From Formosa agariphila KMM 3901 (GTDB lineage Bacteria > Bacteroidota > Bacteroidia > Flavobacteriales > Flavobacteriaceae): 64,000 bases of DNA. Positions 19,073 through 27,154 of the stretch are shown here, in pieces (the stretch's first letter is position 1; the number at the start of each line of letters is the position of its first letter). The notes beneath the pieces were generated by a model, which saw nothing but the letters and a program-made list of their open reading frames with translations, was not told where the DNA came from and did no database searches. The stretch spans positions 3,546,001 through 3,610,000 of the forward strand of contig NZ_HG315671.1 of assembly GCF_000723205.1 (NCBI RefSeq), in the 5' to 3' direction. The translations under genes and the position numbers were made by a program.

Positions 19073-19390
19073 TTAATCGTTATCATCGTCTTCATCTACT
19101 TCATCCTCTACATCGGTATCTTCAGCTTTTACTTCTTCAAAACCTAAATCATCATCGGCTACATCGTCATCTTCTTCAATATAGTTTTCCATAGCTTGAG
19201 CCAAACGCACACCAACTTTAACTAAGTATACAGTGTCTTCTGTCTTAACCTCTACAGCCTCAACAAGTTCATTTTTAGCATTCTTGAAAGAAATAATGTC
19301 TGAATCATCATAACCATCAGGAAATTTTTCTACTAGAAGATTTAAGATATCTTCATTTAATTTTTGGTAGTCTACAATTACGCGTTTCAT
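19073..19390 (-). CDS. Small acidic protein of unknown function
   Basis: 105 residues. An ordered N-terminal half (about residues 1-70) contains FPDGYDDSDIISF. The C-terminal 35 residues are almost entirely Asp and Glu (EEDDDVADDDLGFEEV and a terminal DEVDEDDDND). The tail should be disordered and strongly negative. It lies 17 bases after the deoxyhypusine-synthase-like gene, in the same operon as arginine decarboxylase. An acidic tail could bind polyamines, metal ions or basic ribosomal proteins; all of that is inference. Confidence 0.7.
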   Translation of the reverse strand: MKRVIVDYQKLNEDILNLLVEKFPDGYDDSDIISFKNAKNELVEAVEVKTEDTVYLVKVGVRLAQAMENYIEEDDDVADDDLGFEEVKAEDTDVEDEVDEDDDND

Positions 19391-19407
19391 TGTTTTGTTT
19401 AAAAGGA

Positions 19408-20382
19408 TTACATATCTAATAAGTAAGCAAAAACTAATGGCGCAACTATAGTTGCGTCACTTTCAATTATAAATTTTGGGGTATCGATATCTAGTTTACC
19501 CCAAGTAATTTTTTCGTTTGGAACAGCTCCAGAATACGAACCATAACTTGTTGTTGAATCTGAAATCTGACAGAAATAACTCCAGAATGGTGTTTCAGGA
19601 CGCTCCATATCTTGATATAACATAGGTACAACGCAAATTGGAAAATCTCCAGCAATTCCTCCTCCTATTTGGAAGAAACCGATTCCGTTTTCTGAATTTG
19701 CTGTATACCAATCTGCAAGAAATGTCATATACTCTATTCCAGATTTCATGGTGCTTGCTTTTAATTCACCCTTAAGCACATAACTAGCAAAAATATTACC
19801 CATTGTACTATCTTCCCAACCTGGACAAATAATAGGTAAGTTTTTCTCTGCTGCAGCGTACATCCAAGAATCTTTTAAATCAATCTCGTAGTACTCTTCT
19901 AACACACCAGACAATAACATTTTATACATATATTCATGTGGTAAATAACGCTCTCCTTTAGCTTCGGCATCTTTCCAAATTTTAAAGATATGCTCTTGTA
20001 AACGTCTAAACGCCTCTTCTTCAGGAATACATGTGTCTGTCACTCGGTTTAATCCTTTTTCTAACAAATCCCATTCTTCCTGAGGTGTTAAATCACGATA
20101 GTTAGGCACACGTTTGTAATGAGAATGCGCAACAAGATTCATGATGTCTTCTTCTAGGTTGGCTCCCGTACAAGAAATAATTTGCACTTTATCTTGGCGA
20201 ATCATCTCTGCAAAGATTTTTCCCAACTCTGCAGTACTCATTGCACCTGCTAAAGACACTAACATTTTAGCACCTTTATTTAATTGGTCTTCATACCCTT
20301 TTGCAGCATCTACTAAAGCAGCTGCGTTAAAGTGTAAATAATATTTTTCTATAAAATTTGAAATTGCTCCTTTAGTACTCAT
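19408..20382 (-). CDS. Deoxyhypusine-synthase-like protein
   Basis: 324 residues of the deoxyhypusine synthase fold. The C-terminal ITWGKLD aligns with the eukaryotic WGK motif, so the lysine that forms the enzyme-imine intermediate is kept (K296). LVSLAGAMSTAELGK and the CTGANLEED segment match the NAD-binding core. The eukaryotic enzyme transfers aminobutyl from spermidine to eIF5A. Bacteria lack eIF5A, and bacterial homologues are thought to act on small polyamines, which fits its overlap (11 bases) with the agmatinase-like gene. The real acceptor is unknown. Confidence 0.9.
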   Translation of the reverse strand: MSTKGAISNFIEKYYLHFNAAALVDAAKGYEDQLNKGAKMLVSLAGAMSTAELGKIFAEMIRQDKVQIISCTGANLEEDIMNLVAHSHYKRVPNYRDLTPQEEWDLLEKGLNRVTDTCIPEEEAFRRLQEHIFKIWKDAEAKGERYLPHEYMYKMLLSGVLEEYYEIDLKDSWMYAAAEKNLPIICPGWEDSTMGNIFASYVLKGELKASTMKSGIEYMTFLADWYTANSENGIGFFQIGGGIAGDFPICVVPMLYQDMERPETPFWSYFCQISDSTTSYGSYSGAVPNEKITWGKLDIDTPKFIIESDATIVAPLVFAYLLDM

Positions 20383-21310
20383 CGTCTTCTATGAATTTAG
20401 ATGTGTTATTTTTTTGTGATTTACTTTCAAATGTATTGTCGTATTCATCAGCGATGTTTTCGCCCATAAATTTATAACTCAACATTTTATAATACAATTT
20501 TGCGGCTAAAAAATCTGAAGATTTTTCTTTCTTATTCGGACAAAGCTCTACAATGTCGAAACCTACCACGTTTTTTTCTTCAAAAACTTTCTTTAAAAAG
20601 TCTAGAGTTTCGTACCAAAATAATCCTCCTGGTTCTGGTGTTCCCGTACTTGGCATGATTGATGGATCGAAAGCATCTAAATCGAATGTAATAAATACAT
20701 TCTCGGTCATTTGATCAATCGCACTATCCATCCAAAACTCATTCGCAGCCAATTCGTGTGCAAAATATGTTTTTTCTTCATCCATTACCGTAGTTTCCTT
20801 AACGTCCATTGAACGAATTCCAACTTGGATTAAATTCGTTGTCTGACTCGCTTCGTAAACGGCACAGGCGTGGTTACAAGTAGACCCTTCGTAAGATTGT
20901 CTTAAATCTGCATGTGCATCAATATGCAACACTGTTAAATTATCGAAACATTCGTTAAAGGCTCTAATTGTTCCTATAGATATAGAATGCTCTCCTCCAA
21001 AAAGGGTAACAAACTTATTCTTTTTTATATATTTTTTAGTGATTTTATGAACCGCATCTACCATGGCTTCTGGCGAGCTGTTTTCTGTAACAGCATCTGC
21101 CAAATACACACCTTGTTGGTAAACTTCGGTTTGTGTTTCAATATCGTAAAGCTCCATGTTTTCCGACGCATCTAAAAAAGCATCTGGCCCTTTATCTGCT
21201 CCTTTTTGCCATGTGCTTGTTCCATCGTAAGGCACTGGGATTAAAACAATTTTAGCCGTTTCTAATTTTGCATGGTCTTCTGAAATTCCAGCGTATGTTT
21301 TATTGCTCAT
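20372..21310 (-). CDS. speB: Agmatinase-type ureohydrolase (arginase family)
   Basis: 312 residues. The binuclear manganese ligands are all visible: GGEHSISIG, DAHADLR and TFDLDAFDPS, with the substrate-loop TPEPGG after them. The family hydrolyses guanidino groups (agmatine, arginine, formimidoylglutamate). Because it overlaps the arginine decarboxylase gene by 11 bases, agmatine to putrescine plus urea is the likely reaction. A longer guanidino substrate such as aminopropylagmatine cannot be excluded. The C-terminal 20 residues (FESKSQKNNTSKFIEDD) are a hydrophilic extension. Confidence 0.88.
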   Translation of the reverse strand: MSNKTYAGISEDHAKLETAKIVLIPVPYDGTSTWQKGADKGPDAFLDASENMELYDIETQTEVYQQGVYLADAVTENSSPEAMVDAVHKITKKYIKKNKFVTLFGGEHSISIGTIRAFNECFDNLTVLHIDAHADLRQSYEGSTCNHACAVYEASQTTNLIQVGIRSMDVKETTVMDEEKTYFAHELAANEFWMDSAIDQMTENVFITFDLDAFDPSIMPSTGTPEPGGLFWYETLDFLKKVFEEKNVVGFDIVELCPNKKEKSSDFLAAKLYYKMLSYKFMGENIADEYDNTFESKSQKNNTSKFIEDDEY

Positions 21311-22700
21311 TGTAACCTAAAATTTTAAGTAAGTCTTCACTTTTTTGTTGTTCACTAAATACTTCTTTAACAAGGTTTCCGTCCTCGTCTCTGTTTATTA
21401 AAATATGTTTTGGAGATGGGATTAAACAGTGCTGTAATCCACCAAATCCACCAATTGTTTCTTGGTATGCACCGGTATTAAAGAACCCTATATACAACGG
21501 TTTATCTTTATTATACTTTGGCAAATAAATAGCGTTCATATGCTGTTCGCTGTTGTAATAATCGTCGCTATCGCAAGTTAAACCACCTAATAACACACGC
21601 TCATAACTTTCGTGCCAACGGTTAATTGGCAACATAATAAAACGTTTGTTAATGGCCCAAGTATCTGGTAATGTTGTAATGAAAGATGAGTTAATCATAT
21701 TCCACTTCTCACGATCGTTTTGTTGTTTTTGATATAGAACTTCGTAAATGGCACCACCACTTTCTCCTACAGTAAAACTACCAAATTCTGTGAAAATATT
21801 TGGTACTTCTACCTCTTCTTCTTCACAAACACCTTTAATTTGGTTTAAGATTTCGTCTACCATATACTCGTAGTCGAAATCGAATCCTAATGAATTTTTA
21901 ATCGGAAAACCACCACCAATATTTAAACTATCTAAAGTTGGGCAAATTTTCTTTAAAGCTGTATACACTTTTAAACATTTCACTAATTCGTTCCAGTAAT
22001 AGGCGTTATCGCGAATTCCTGTATTGATAAAAAAGTGAAGCATTTTAAGCTCTACTTTTGGATTGTCTTTTATCTGACGATTATAAAAAGGCACAATGTT
22101 TTTGTAACCAATTCCTAATCTAGAAGTATAAAATTCGAATTTTGGTTCTTCTTCAGAAGCAATACGAATTCCAACATTAAACTTACCTTTAATTTCCTGA
22201 GACAATAAATCTATTTCCTCGTAATTATCAATTATTGGAATGGCATTTTTATGCCCATTGTTAATTAATCTAGCAATATTAGTTACGTATTGTGCACGCT
22301 TAAAACCATTGCTAATTACAAATGTATCATCGGTAATTTTTCCTTCCTTCTTTAAGTTTTCAACAATATCTATATCGAAAGCCGAAGAGGTTTCTATATG
22401 AATATCGTTCTTTAAAGCCTCGTTTAACACATGTTTAAAATGAGAACTTTTAGTACAATAACAATAGTTATACTTCCCCTTATAATCGTTCTTTTCTATA
22501 GCTTTTGCAAACCACCCTTTAGCACGTGCAATGTTGTTAGATATTTGTGGTAAATAGGTGAATTTTAAAGGCGCACCGTATTCTTCTACCAATTTCATTA
22601 AATCTATGTCGTGAAATTCGAGCGTCTTATTTCGTAATTTAAATTCTTCTTGTGGAAAATAAAATGATTGATTTATTAGATCAATATATTTAGTGTTCAT
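21300..22700 (-). CDS. speA: Arginine decarboxylase (PLP, alanine-racemase-fold type)
   Basis: 466 residues, shorter than the 630-660 residues of the enterobacterial biosynthetic SpeA but of the length used in Bacteroidota. The PLP lysine is probably K84 in the YCYCTKSSH segment, matching the YAxKAN region of the family. The glycine-rich NIGGGFPIKN and the C-terminal FNTGAYQETIGGFGG complete the active site. It converts arginine to agmatine, first step of the polyamine route shared with the next two genes. First gene of the operon, behind a consensus promoter. Confidence 0.85.
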   Translation of the reverse strand: MNTKYIDLINQSFYFPQEEFKLRNKTLEFHDIDLMKLVEEYGAPLKFTYLPQISNNIARAKGWFAKAIEKNDYKGKYNYCYCTKSSHFKHVLNEALKNDIHIETSSAFDIDIVENLKKEGKITDDTFVISNGFKRAQYVTNIARLINNGHKNAIPIIDNYEEIDLLSQEIKGKFNVGIRIASEEEPKFEFYTSRLGIGYKNIVPFYNRQIKDNPKVELKMLHFFINTGIRDNAYYWNELVKCLKVYTALKKICPTLDSLNIGGGFPIKNSLGFDFDYEYMVDEILNQIKGVCEEEEVEVPNIFTEFGSFTVGESGGAIYEVLYQKQQNDREKWNMINSSFITTLPDTWAINKRFIMLPINRWHESYERVLLGGLTCDSDDYYNSEQHMNAIYLPKYNKDKPLYIGFFNTGAYQETIGGFGGLQHCLIPSPKHILINRDEDGNLVKEVFSEQQKSEDLLKILGYNEQ

Positions 22701-22738
22701 GATGTTTTGATATAATAATTAAAATAAAAAATTAAATT

Positions 22739-22756
22739 ACGCAGAGTATCCTGCGT
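22739..22756 (-). promoter_or_regulatory. Stem-loop at the 5' end of the speA leader
   Basis: Perfect 6-bp stem ACGCAG / CTGCGT around a six-base loop. With the promoter above, the mRNA would begin in or beside this hairpin, which suggests 5'-end protection or a small regulatory leader. Confidence 0.45.
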
Positions 22757-22758
22757 AG

Positions 22759-22788
22759 CAAAATTAAAAATGTTAACTATTTATCAAA
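22759..22788 (-). promoter_or_regulatory. Consensus Bacteroidota promoter of the speA operon
   Basis: On the minus strand TTTG (22788-22785), an 18-base spacer and TAATTTTG (22766-22759). Both elements match the consensus. Expected transcription start is near 22753-22755, giving a leader of about 53 bases. Confidence 0.7.
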
Positions 22789-22817
22789 TCTGAATTTGAC
22801 TTTGGGTTGTAGGAATG

Positions 22818-22933
22818 AAGCCAAAGACATGTTGGCTTTTAATTATGGAGTATGCGGAAGTTAGCTCTAAAATTCGGTTGCTTATCCTATAAGCGGCTTT
22901 TGAATATGACTTCCTAATTTTCAAAAGCCCGAA
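22818..22933. ncRNA. Candidate structured RNA or DNA element upstream of speA
   Basis: Non-coding stretch between the rluB-side terminator and the speA promoter. It holds three hairpins: AAGCCAA/TTGGCTT (22818-22838), GCTTAT/ATAAGC with a three-base loop (22880-22894) and, directly next, GGCTTTTGAA/TTCAAAAGCC (22895-22929). TTCG (22873-22876) can pair with CGAA (22930-22933) to close the last two into a three-way junction, though that stem is short. No good open frame. Strand and transcription are unknown; it matches no RNA family I can name. Confidence 0.35.
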
Positions 22934-22985
22934 CACACAAACACTTTTCATTATGTTCAGCTAAATGCTTGTACAAATGTGCTAT

Positions 22986-23021
22986 AAAAAATCGAAAAAA
23001 AAAGTTCTTTTTCGATTTTTT
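22986..23021 (-). terminator. Terminator hairpin after rluB
   Basis: 14-bp inverted repeat (AAAAAATCGAAAAA / TTTTTCGATTTTTT) with an eight-base loop, 23 bases after the pseudouridine synthase stop. AT-rich but with T-runs on both strands, so it could also end a plus-strand transcript from the element at 22818-22933. Confidence 0.6.
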
Positions 23022-23043
23022 TGAATTTTTTTTAAATCCTGTC

Positions 23044-23910
23044 TTACAGCATCTTAAGACTAATAACTTCTTGTTCTGTTAAGTGCTTCCAGTGTCCGCG
23101 AGGAATATCTTTTTTTGTTAACTGACCAATACTAACACAATCAATCTTTTCGATATCGTATTTTAAATAATCGAATATTGTACGGATGATTGTACTCCCT
23201 GTATTTTTAACTTTCAATCCAATCTCTTTTTTAGACCCTTTATCGATATAGCTAATTTCTTCTACAGATACAAGTTTTCCTTCAACCTTAAAACCTTCTT
23301 TAATTTTAATAAAATCTTCGTGCTTTAAGTTCTTGTTTAATTCGATATGAAATAATCTTGGAACACCGTTTTTAGAATTGGTAAATTTCTTAGCAATATC
23401 TTCGTCGTTTGTAAACAAGATAAGGCCTAAAGAGTTTCTACCTAAACGTCCTATTGGTTTTATTCTAGAACTTGTGGCGTTAGCTACTAAATCCATTACC
23501 GTACGACCTTTACCTTCGCTAGTTGTTGTAGCAAAACCTTTTGGCTTATTTAATAATACATACGCTTTCTTTTCTGGGTTAACGCGACCACCATCAAAAC
23601 GCACTTCGTCTTCCAGCTTAACTTTATACCCCATTTCGGTAACAATTTTACCATTTACAGACACCAAACCTGTAGCAATATGCATGTCGGCATCGCGACG
23701 TGAACAAATACCAGAATTTGCGATGTATTTATTTAAACGTATTTCCCCTGGATTCGATTTTTTAGCTACCTGCTGCTTAGGCTTAGGTGCATTTGAAACA
23801 TCTTGTTTCTTAATAGGCGCATTTCCTCTTGCATAACTTGTATTTCGTGAATTTCCTGATCCACGTCCTGAAGCTTTTCCTTTTTTGTTGCTGCCTTGTT
23901 GCTTATTCAT
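23044..23910 (-). CDS. RluB/RsuA-family pseudouridine synthase-like protein lacking the catalytic Asp
   Basis: 288 residues: a basic Gly/Ser/Lys/Asn-rich N-terminal tail (1-55), an S4 RNA-binding domain (about 56-115), then the RsuA/RluB fold. In active members the motif is GRLDxxSxGL; here it reads PIGRLGRNSLGL, and the codon at 23442-23440 is GGT (Gly) where GAT or GAC is expected. The rest of the fold, including YVLLNKPKG and FTND, is intact. Active enzymes make a pseudouridine in 23S (RluB) or 16S (RsuA) rRNA. Without the Asp this protein should not isomerise uridine, though it may still bind RNA. A sequencing error is the simple alternative. Confidence 0.85.
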   Translation of the reverse strand: MNKQQGSNKKGKASGRGSGNSRNTSYARGNAPIKKQDVSNAPKPKQQVAKKSNPGEIRLNKYIANSGICSRRDADMHIATGLVSVNGKIVTEMGYKVKLEDEVRFDGGRVNPEKKAYVLLNKPKGFATTTSEGKGRTVMDLVANATSSRIKPIGRLGRNSLGLILFTNDEDIAKKFTNSKNGVPRLFHIELNKNLKHEDFIKIKEGFKVEGKLVSVEEISYIDKGSKKEIGLKVKNTGSTIIRTIFDYLKYDIEKIDCVSIGQLTKKDIPRGHWKHLTEQEVISLKML

Positions 23911-23930
23911 TGTAATATATTTATTTGATG

Positions 23931-23938
23931 CAAAGATA
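23931..23938 (-). promoter_or_regulatory. -7 element of the RluB-like gene
   Basis: Minus strand TATCTTTG, a full TAnnTTTG match, 21 bases before the ATG. No convincing -33 element at 18-20 bases. Confidence 0.4.
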
Positions 23939-23977
23939 AACTATAATTTAGGAAATCTAATTTTTATGTAAATCCTT

Positions 23978-24883
23978 TTAAAAAAGTCGATTTAATACCA
24001 CGTTTACGTCTATTAATAGCACACTTAATACGCCTGATATAATAATAAATTTTAAAATATTATGAAGTATTAGATAATGTTTCTTAGAGTTTGAATTCCA
24101 TAAAAGCACTAAAAACATGGCCAATAAAAACATTGTAAAATAGAAAAAATAATACATATGTCCTATATGGTACTTACTCAATAAAAAGTAGGTTGGCACC
24201 AGTGTTAACAAGGCCAAAATAGTAAGCATTATTTTTGAATACTTTTCACCATAAACTATGGGAATCGTTTTATAACCTTGAGCCAAATCGCCAGGAATAT
24301 TTTCTAAATCTTTGGTTAGCTCTCGCATGGAAATAATTAAAAACAGATATGTAGCATGCACGAAAATAACATGTTCGAAATTCTGATAATACATAAAAAT
24401 AGCGAAGAATGGCGTTATCGTTAACACCGCTGAGGTTAGATTGCCTATAAAAGGCCTCTTTTTTAATTTATGCGAATAGAACCAAATTCCGAAAATATAC
24501 AATGCAAAAAAAACAACAGCCTTAAACGACACATAACTAGCCATGATTACGGCAAGTAGATTAAGTACAAAATAAAAGGAGAGTTTTACATTCTGACTAA
24601 TTAACCGATCAAGCATCGATTTTTGTGGCCTATTAATTAAATCTTTTTCCGAATCGTAGAAATTATTAATAATGTATCCGCCAGCAATCGTTGCCGAAGA
24701 TGCCAAAACCAACATGAATAAATTTAAATCGAAAACAACTTCCCGAACCGGCTTATCATGCGCTAAGATATAAACTGCAGTAACATATTGTGCCACAACA
24801 ACCATAAGTACGTTATAGCCTCGAACCACAGAAAACATACTGAAAAATTTCAATAAAATATGTTTATGTTTTCTAGAGAACAT
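23978..24883 (-). CDS. UbiA-family prenyltransferase (geranylgeranylglycerol-phosphate geranylgeranyltransferase-like)
   Basis: 301 residues with about eight membrane helices. The two aspartate-rich motifs of the family are present: NNFYDSEKD for Mg-diphosphate binding and a second KDLENIPGD. UbiA enzymes join a polyprenyl diphosphate to an acceptor in the membrane. In Flavobacteriia this gene is usually annotated as a geranylgeranylglycerol-phosphate synthase homologue and sits next to mevalonate genes, as here (45 bases after the mevalonate kinase). A menaquinone or carotenoid acceptor cannot be excluded. Confidence 0.8.
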   Translation of the reverse strand: MFSRKHKHILLKFFSMFSVVRGYNVLMVVVAQYVTAVYILAHDKPVREVVFDLNLFMLVLASSATIAGGYIINNFYDSEKDLINRPQKSMLDRLISQNVKLSFYFVLNLLAVIMASYVSFKAVVFFALYIFGIWFYSHKLKKRPFIGNLTSAVLTITPFFAIFMYYQNFEHVIFVHATYLFLIISMRELTKDLENIPGDLAQGYKTIPIVYGEKYSKIMLTILALLTLVPTYFLLSKYHIGHMYYFFYFTMFLLAMFLVLLWNSNSKKHYLILHNILKFIIISGVLSVLLIDVNVVLNRLF

Positions 24884-24928
24884 AGCTATAAATTAAAAGA
24901 TGGGAGTTAAAAAATGGTACGCAGGTTA

Positions 24929-25858
24929 CTAGAAATTGTAAACAACTTCTAGCTTTTGGCCGTGAAGGGCTTGCTTCGCTTTTTCAAAATCTTCGGTAAA
25001 ACCAAGAATGTAACCACCACCACCAGAGCCACATAGCTTTAAGTAGTAATCGTTAGTATCTAAACCTTTTTTCCATAAGTCGTGAAACTGCTGAGGAATC
25101 ATTGGTTTAAAGTTATTCAAAACAACTTTAGATAATTGCTTTGTATTTTTAAATAGCGACTTTACATCACCTTTTAAGAAATCGTCAACACAAGCATCTG
25201 TATGTTTAATAAACTGATCTTTAATCATGTTTCTAAACCCTTCTTGCTTCATGTTTTCCATAAAAATCTGTACCATCGGAGCTGTTTCTCCAACAATACC
25301 ACTATCTATTAAGAACACAGCACCTTTTCCATCACTCTTTTGCGACGGAATACCTGTAGCTTCAATATTATCTTTAGAATTGATTAAAATAGGAATACTT
25401 AAATAACTATTTAAAGGATCTAACCCTGAAGATTTTCCGTGAAAGAACGATTCCATTTCAGAAAAAATGGTTTTCAGCTTTAACAGTTTTTCACGCGTTA
25501 AATTTTCTAGAACCGTAATTTTATCTTGGGCATACTTATCGTAAAGCGCAGCAACTAAAGCACCACTACTTCCAACACCGTATCCTTGAGGAATTGACGA
25601 ATCGAAATACATACCAGCATCTATATCTTCATGCAACGTTTTTAAATCGAATAGCACTAAATCGGTACTAATAGTACCTAAATACGTTGCGTAACGCTTT
25701 AAACTTTCGTTAGATTTTATTGTTTTATCCGTTGGTGTGGTGGTCATTTTTAATGCCCCATTATAAAAGTTATAAGGTATAGATAATCCCTTGCTATCTT
25801 TTATGATACCATATTCACCAAAAAGTAAAATTTTAGAATAAAATAAAGGTCCTTTCAT
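24929..25858 (-). CDS. mvk: Mevalonate kinase (GHMP kinase)
   Basis: I place the start at 25858 (MKGPLFYSKILLFGEYG, the usual GHMP kinase N-terminus), giving about 309 residues. An in-frame ATG at 25927 would add 23 residues that look non-coding and lie upstream of a -7 promoter match. The GHMP P-loop GYGVGSSGALVAA, the KSSGLDPLNS segment with the catalytic Asp, and the C-terminal CGSGGGGYILGF are clear. It phosphorylates mevalonate for isoprenoid synthesis. It lies between mvaD (about 200 bases upstream) and the UbiA gene. Confidence 0.85.
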   Translation of the reverse strand: MKGPLFYSKILLFGEYGIIKDSKGLSIPYNFYNGALKMTTTPTDKTIKSNESLKRYATYLGTISTDLVLFDLKTLHEDIDAGMYFDSSIPQGYGVGSSGALVAALYDKYAQDKITVLENLTREKLLKLKTIFSEMESFFHGKSSGLDPLNSYLSIPILINSKDNIEATGIPSQKSDGKGAVFLIDSGIVGETAPMVQIFMENMKQEGFRNMIKDQFIKHTDACVDDFLKGDVKSLFKNTKQLSKVVLNNFKPMIPQQFHDLWKKGLDTNDYYLKLCGSGGGGYILGFTEDFEKAKQALHGQKLEVVYNF

Positions 25859-25884
25859 GTATTCACAATTGAAAATTGTTGCTG

Positions 25885-25892
25885 CAAAATTA
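25885..25892 (-). promoter_or_regulatory. -7 element before mevalonate kinase
   Basis: Minus strand TAATTTTG, a full TAnnTTTG match 26 bases before the ATG at 25858. It supports the shorter start for the kinase. Confidence 0.4.
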
Positions 25893-26055
25893 ACAATTAA
25901 ATTCTGTATAAATACTAATTTACACAATAAATCGTTGCACTACTTTTAACGCTATCCAACTGAATGTTAATTCATTTGGGTTTCACAAGTATTTATGCGT
26001 AGCAAACTCAAGGATTCAAAACTGTTTCTAAATGTTAATTATACAGAAGCTGTAT

Positions 26056-27150
26056 TTAATCTTTATTAATAATCAATTGATTTGCACCAAAACCTATCTC
26101 ATCGCAAATAAATTGTCTGTTTTGGCAATGGCTCGCTAATTCTGTTTTAATGAATTTTAAGATGACTTCAGCTTCAGATTTCGGATACAACACATGTACG
26201 TTAGCACCGGCATCTAAAGTAAATCCAATATGTAAACCCGTTTCTTTTCTAAACGCCCAGATTTTATTTATCACCTCTAGCGTATTCGGTTTCATTAAGA
26301 TAAAATAAGGCATACTCGTCATCATCATAGCGTGTAAGGTTAACGCCTCACTTTCTATAAGTGCAATAAACGCATCTAAATCTCCCGATTCTAAGATAGG
26401 TTTCAGACTTGCTAAATTTTCATGAGCTTGTGCAAAACGCTGTGCTGCAAATGGATGTCCGTGCATTAAATTATGACCAACTGTGCTACTAACTTGCTTT
26501 TCACCTTTATCGACTAACAATATAGTATCCTGATAATTTTTAAAATTCTCATGCACTGCATACGGATATTTTACTCCAAATAAATCTGAACTGCCTTCCA
26601 CCGTCTCGTTTTCGCCCCAAACAATTAGGTCACCTTCTATACTTCTACAGGCAGACCCCGAACCTAATCGCGATAAAAACGAAGCCTTCTGATTAAAAAA
26701 CTCAGAAGTCATCCCAGGCTGAAGTTGTTGCTCTAAACTCATTAAACACAATGCTAATGCGCTCATGCCTGAAGCAGACGAAGCAATTCCAGAACTATGC
26801 GGAAAGGTATTCGAGGTTTCAATTTTAAAAGCATAATCTTTTAAAAATGGCAAATACACGAGAACACGCTCGAAAAACGTTTTAATTTTTGGCTGAAAAT
26901 CCGGTTTGTGTTCTCCATCTAAATAAACCTTAAAATCGAAATCTGAAGTCGTTTCCTTTTTAGAATACGATAAAACTGTGGTGGTTTTACACGCATTAAG
27001 TGTGAAACTTATAGATGGATTTTCAGGAATCTGATCCTTTTTCTTACCCCAATATTTTATAAGTGCAATATTGCTTGGAGACTCCCAAGACACGGTTCCT
27101 TCGGTGATGTCTTTAGTATAGACTTGAGGAATAAATTGTTGTTCGGTCAT
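26056..27150 (-). CDS. mvaD: Diphosphomevalonate decarboxylase
   Basis: 364 residues. N-terminal SPSNIALIKYWGKK is the hallmark of the family, followed by the P-loop-like HSSGIASSASGMSALAL and, late, FTLDAGANVHVLYP, which carries the catalytic Asp. The enzyme makes isopentenyl diphosphate from mevalonate 5-diphosphate with ATP. It lies five bases after the DUF1697 gene and upstream of mevalonate kinase, so the mevalonate route is clustered here. Confidence 0.93.
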   Translation of the reverse strand: MTEQQFIPQVYTKDITEGTVSWESPSNIALIKYWGKKKDQIPENPSISFTLNACKTTTVLSYSKKETTSDFDFKVYLDGEHKPDFQPKIKTFFERVLVYLPFLKDYAFKIETSNTFPHSSGIASSASGMSALALCLMSLEQQLQPGMTSEFFNQKASFLSRLGSGSACRSIEGDLIVWGENETVEGSSDLFGVKYPYAVHENFKNYQDTILLVDKGEKQVSSTVGHNLMHGHPFAAQRFAQAHENLASLKPILESGDLDAFIALIESEALTLHAMMMTSMPYFILMKPNTLEVINKIWAFRKETGLHIGFTLDAGANVHVLYPKSEAEVILKFIKTELASHCQNRQFICDEIGFGANQLIINKD

Positions 27151-27154
27151 GAAT

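Noticed and set aside
23378-23836. 152-residue plus-strand frame
   Set aside because: Antisense to the RluB-like gene; no promoter or family signature of its own.
25859-25927. Upstream ATG for mevalonate kinase
   Set aside because: The added residues are not kinase-like and the ATG lies upstream of a -7 promoter match at 25885-25892.
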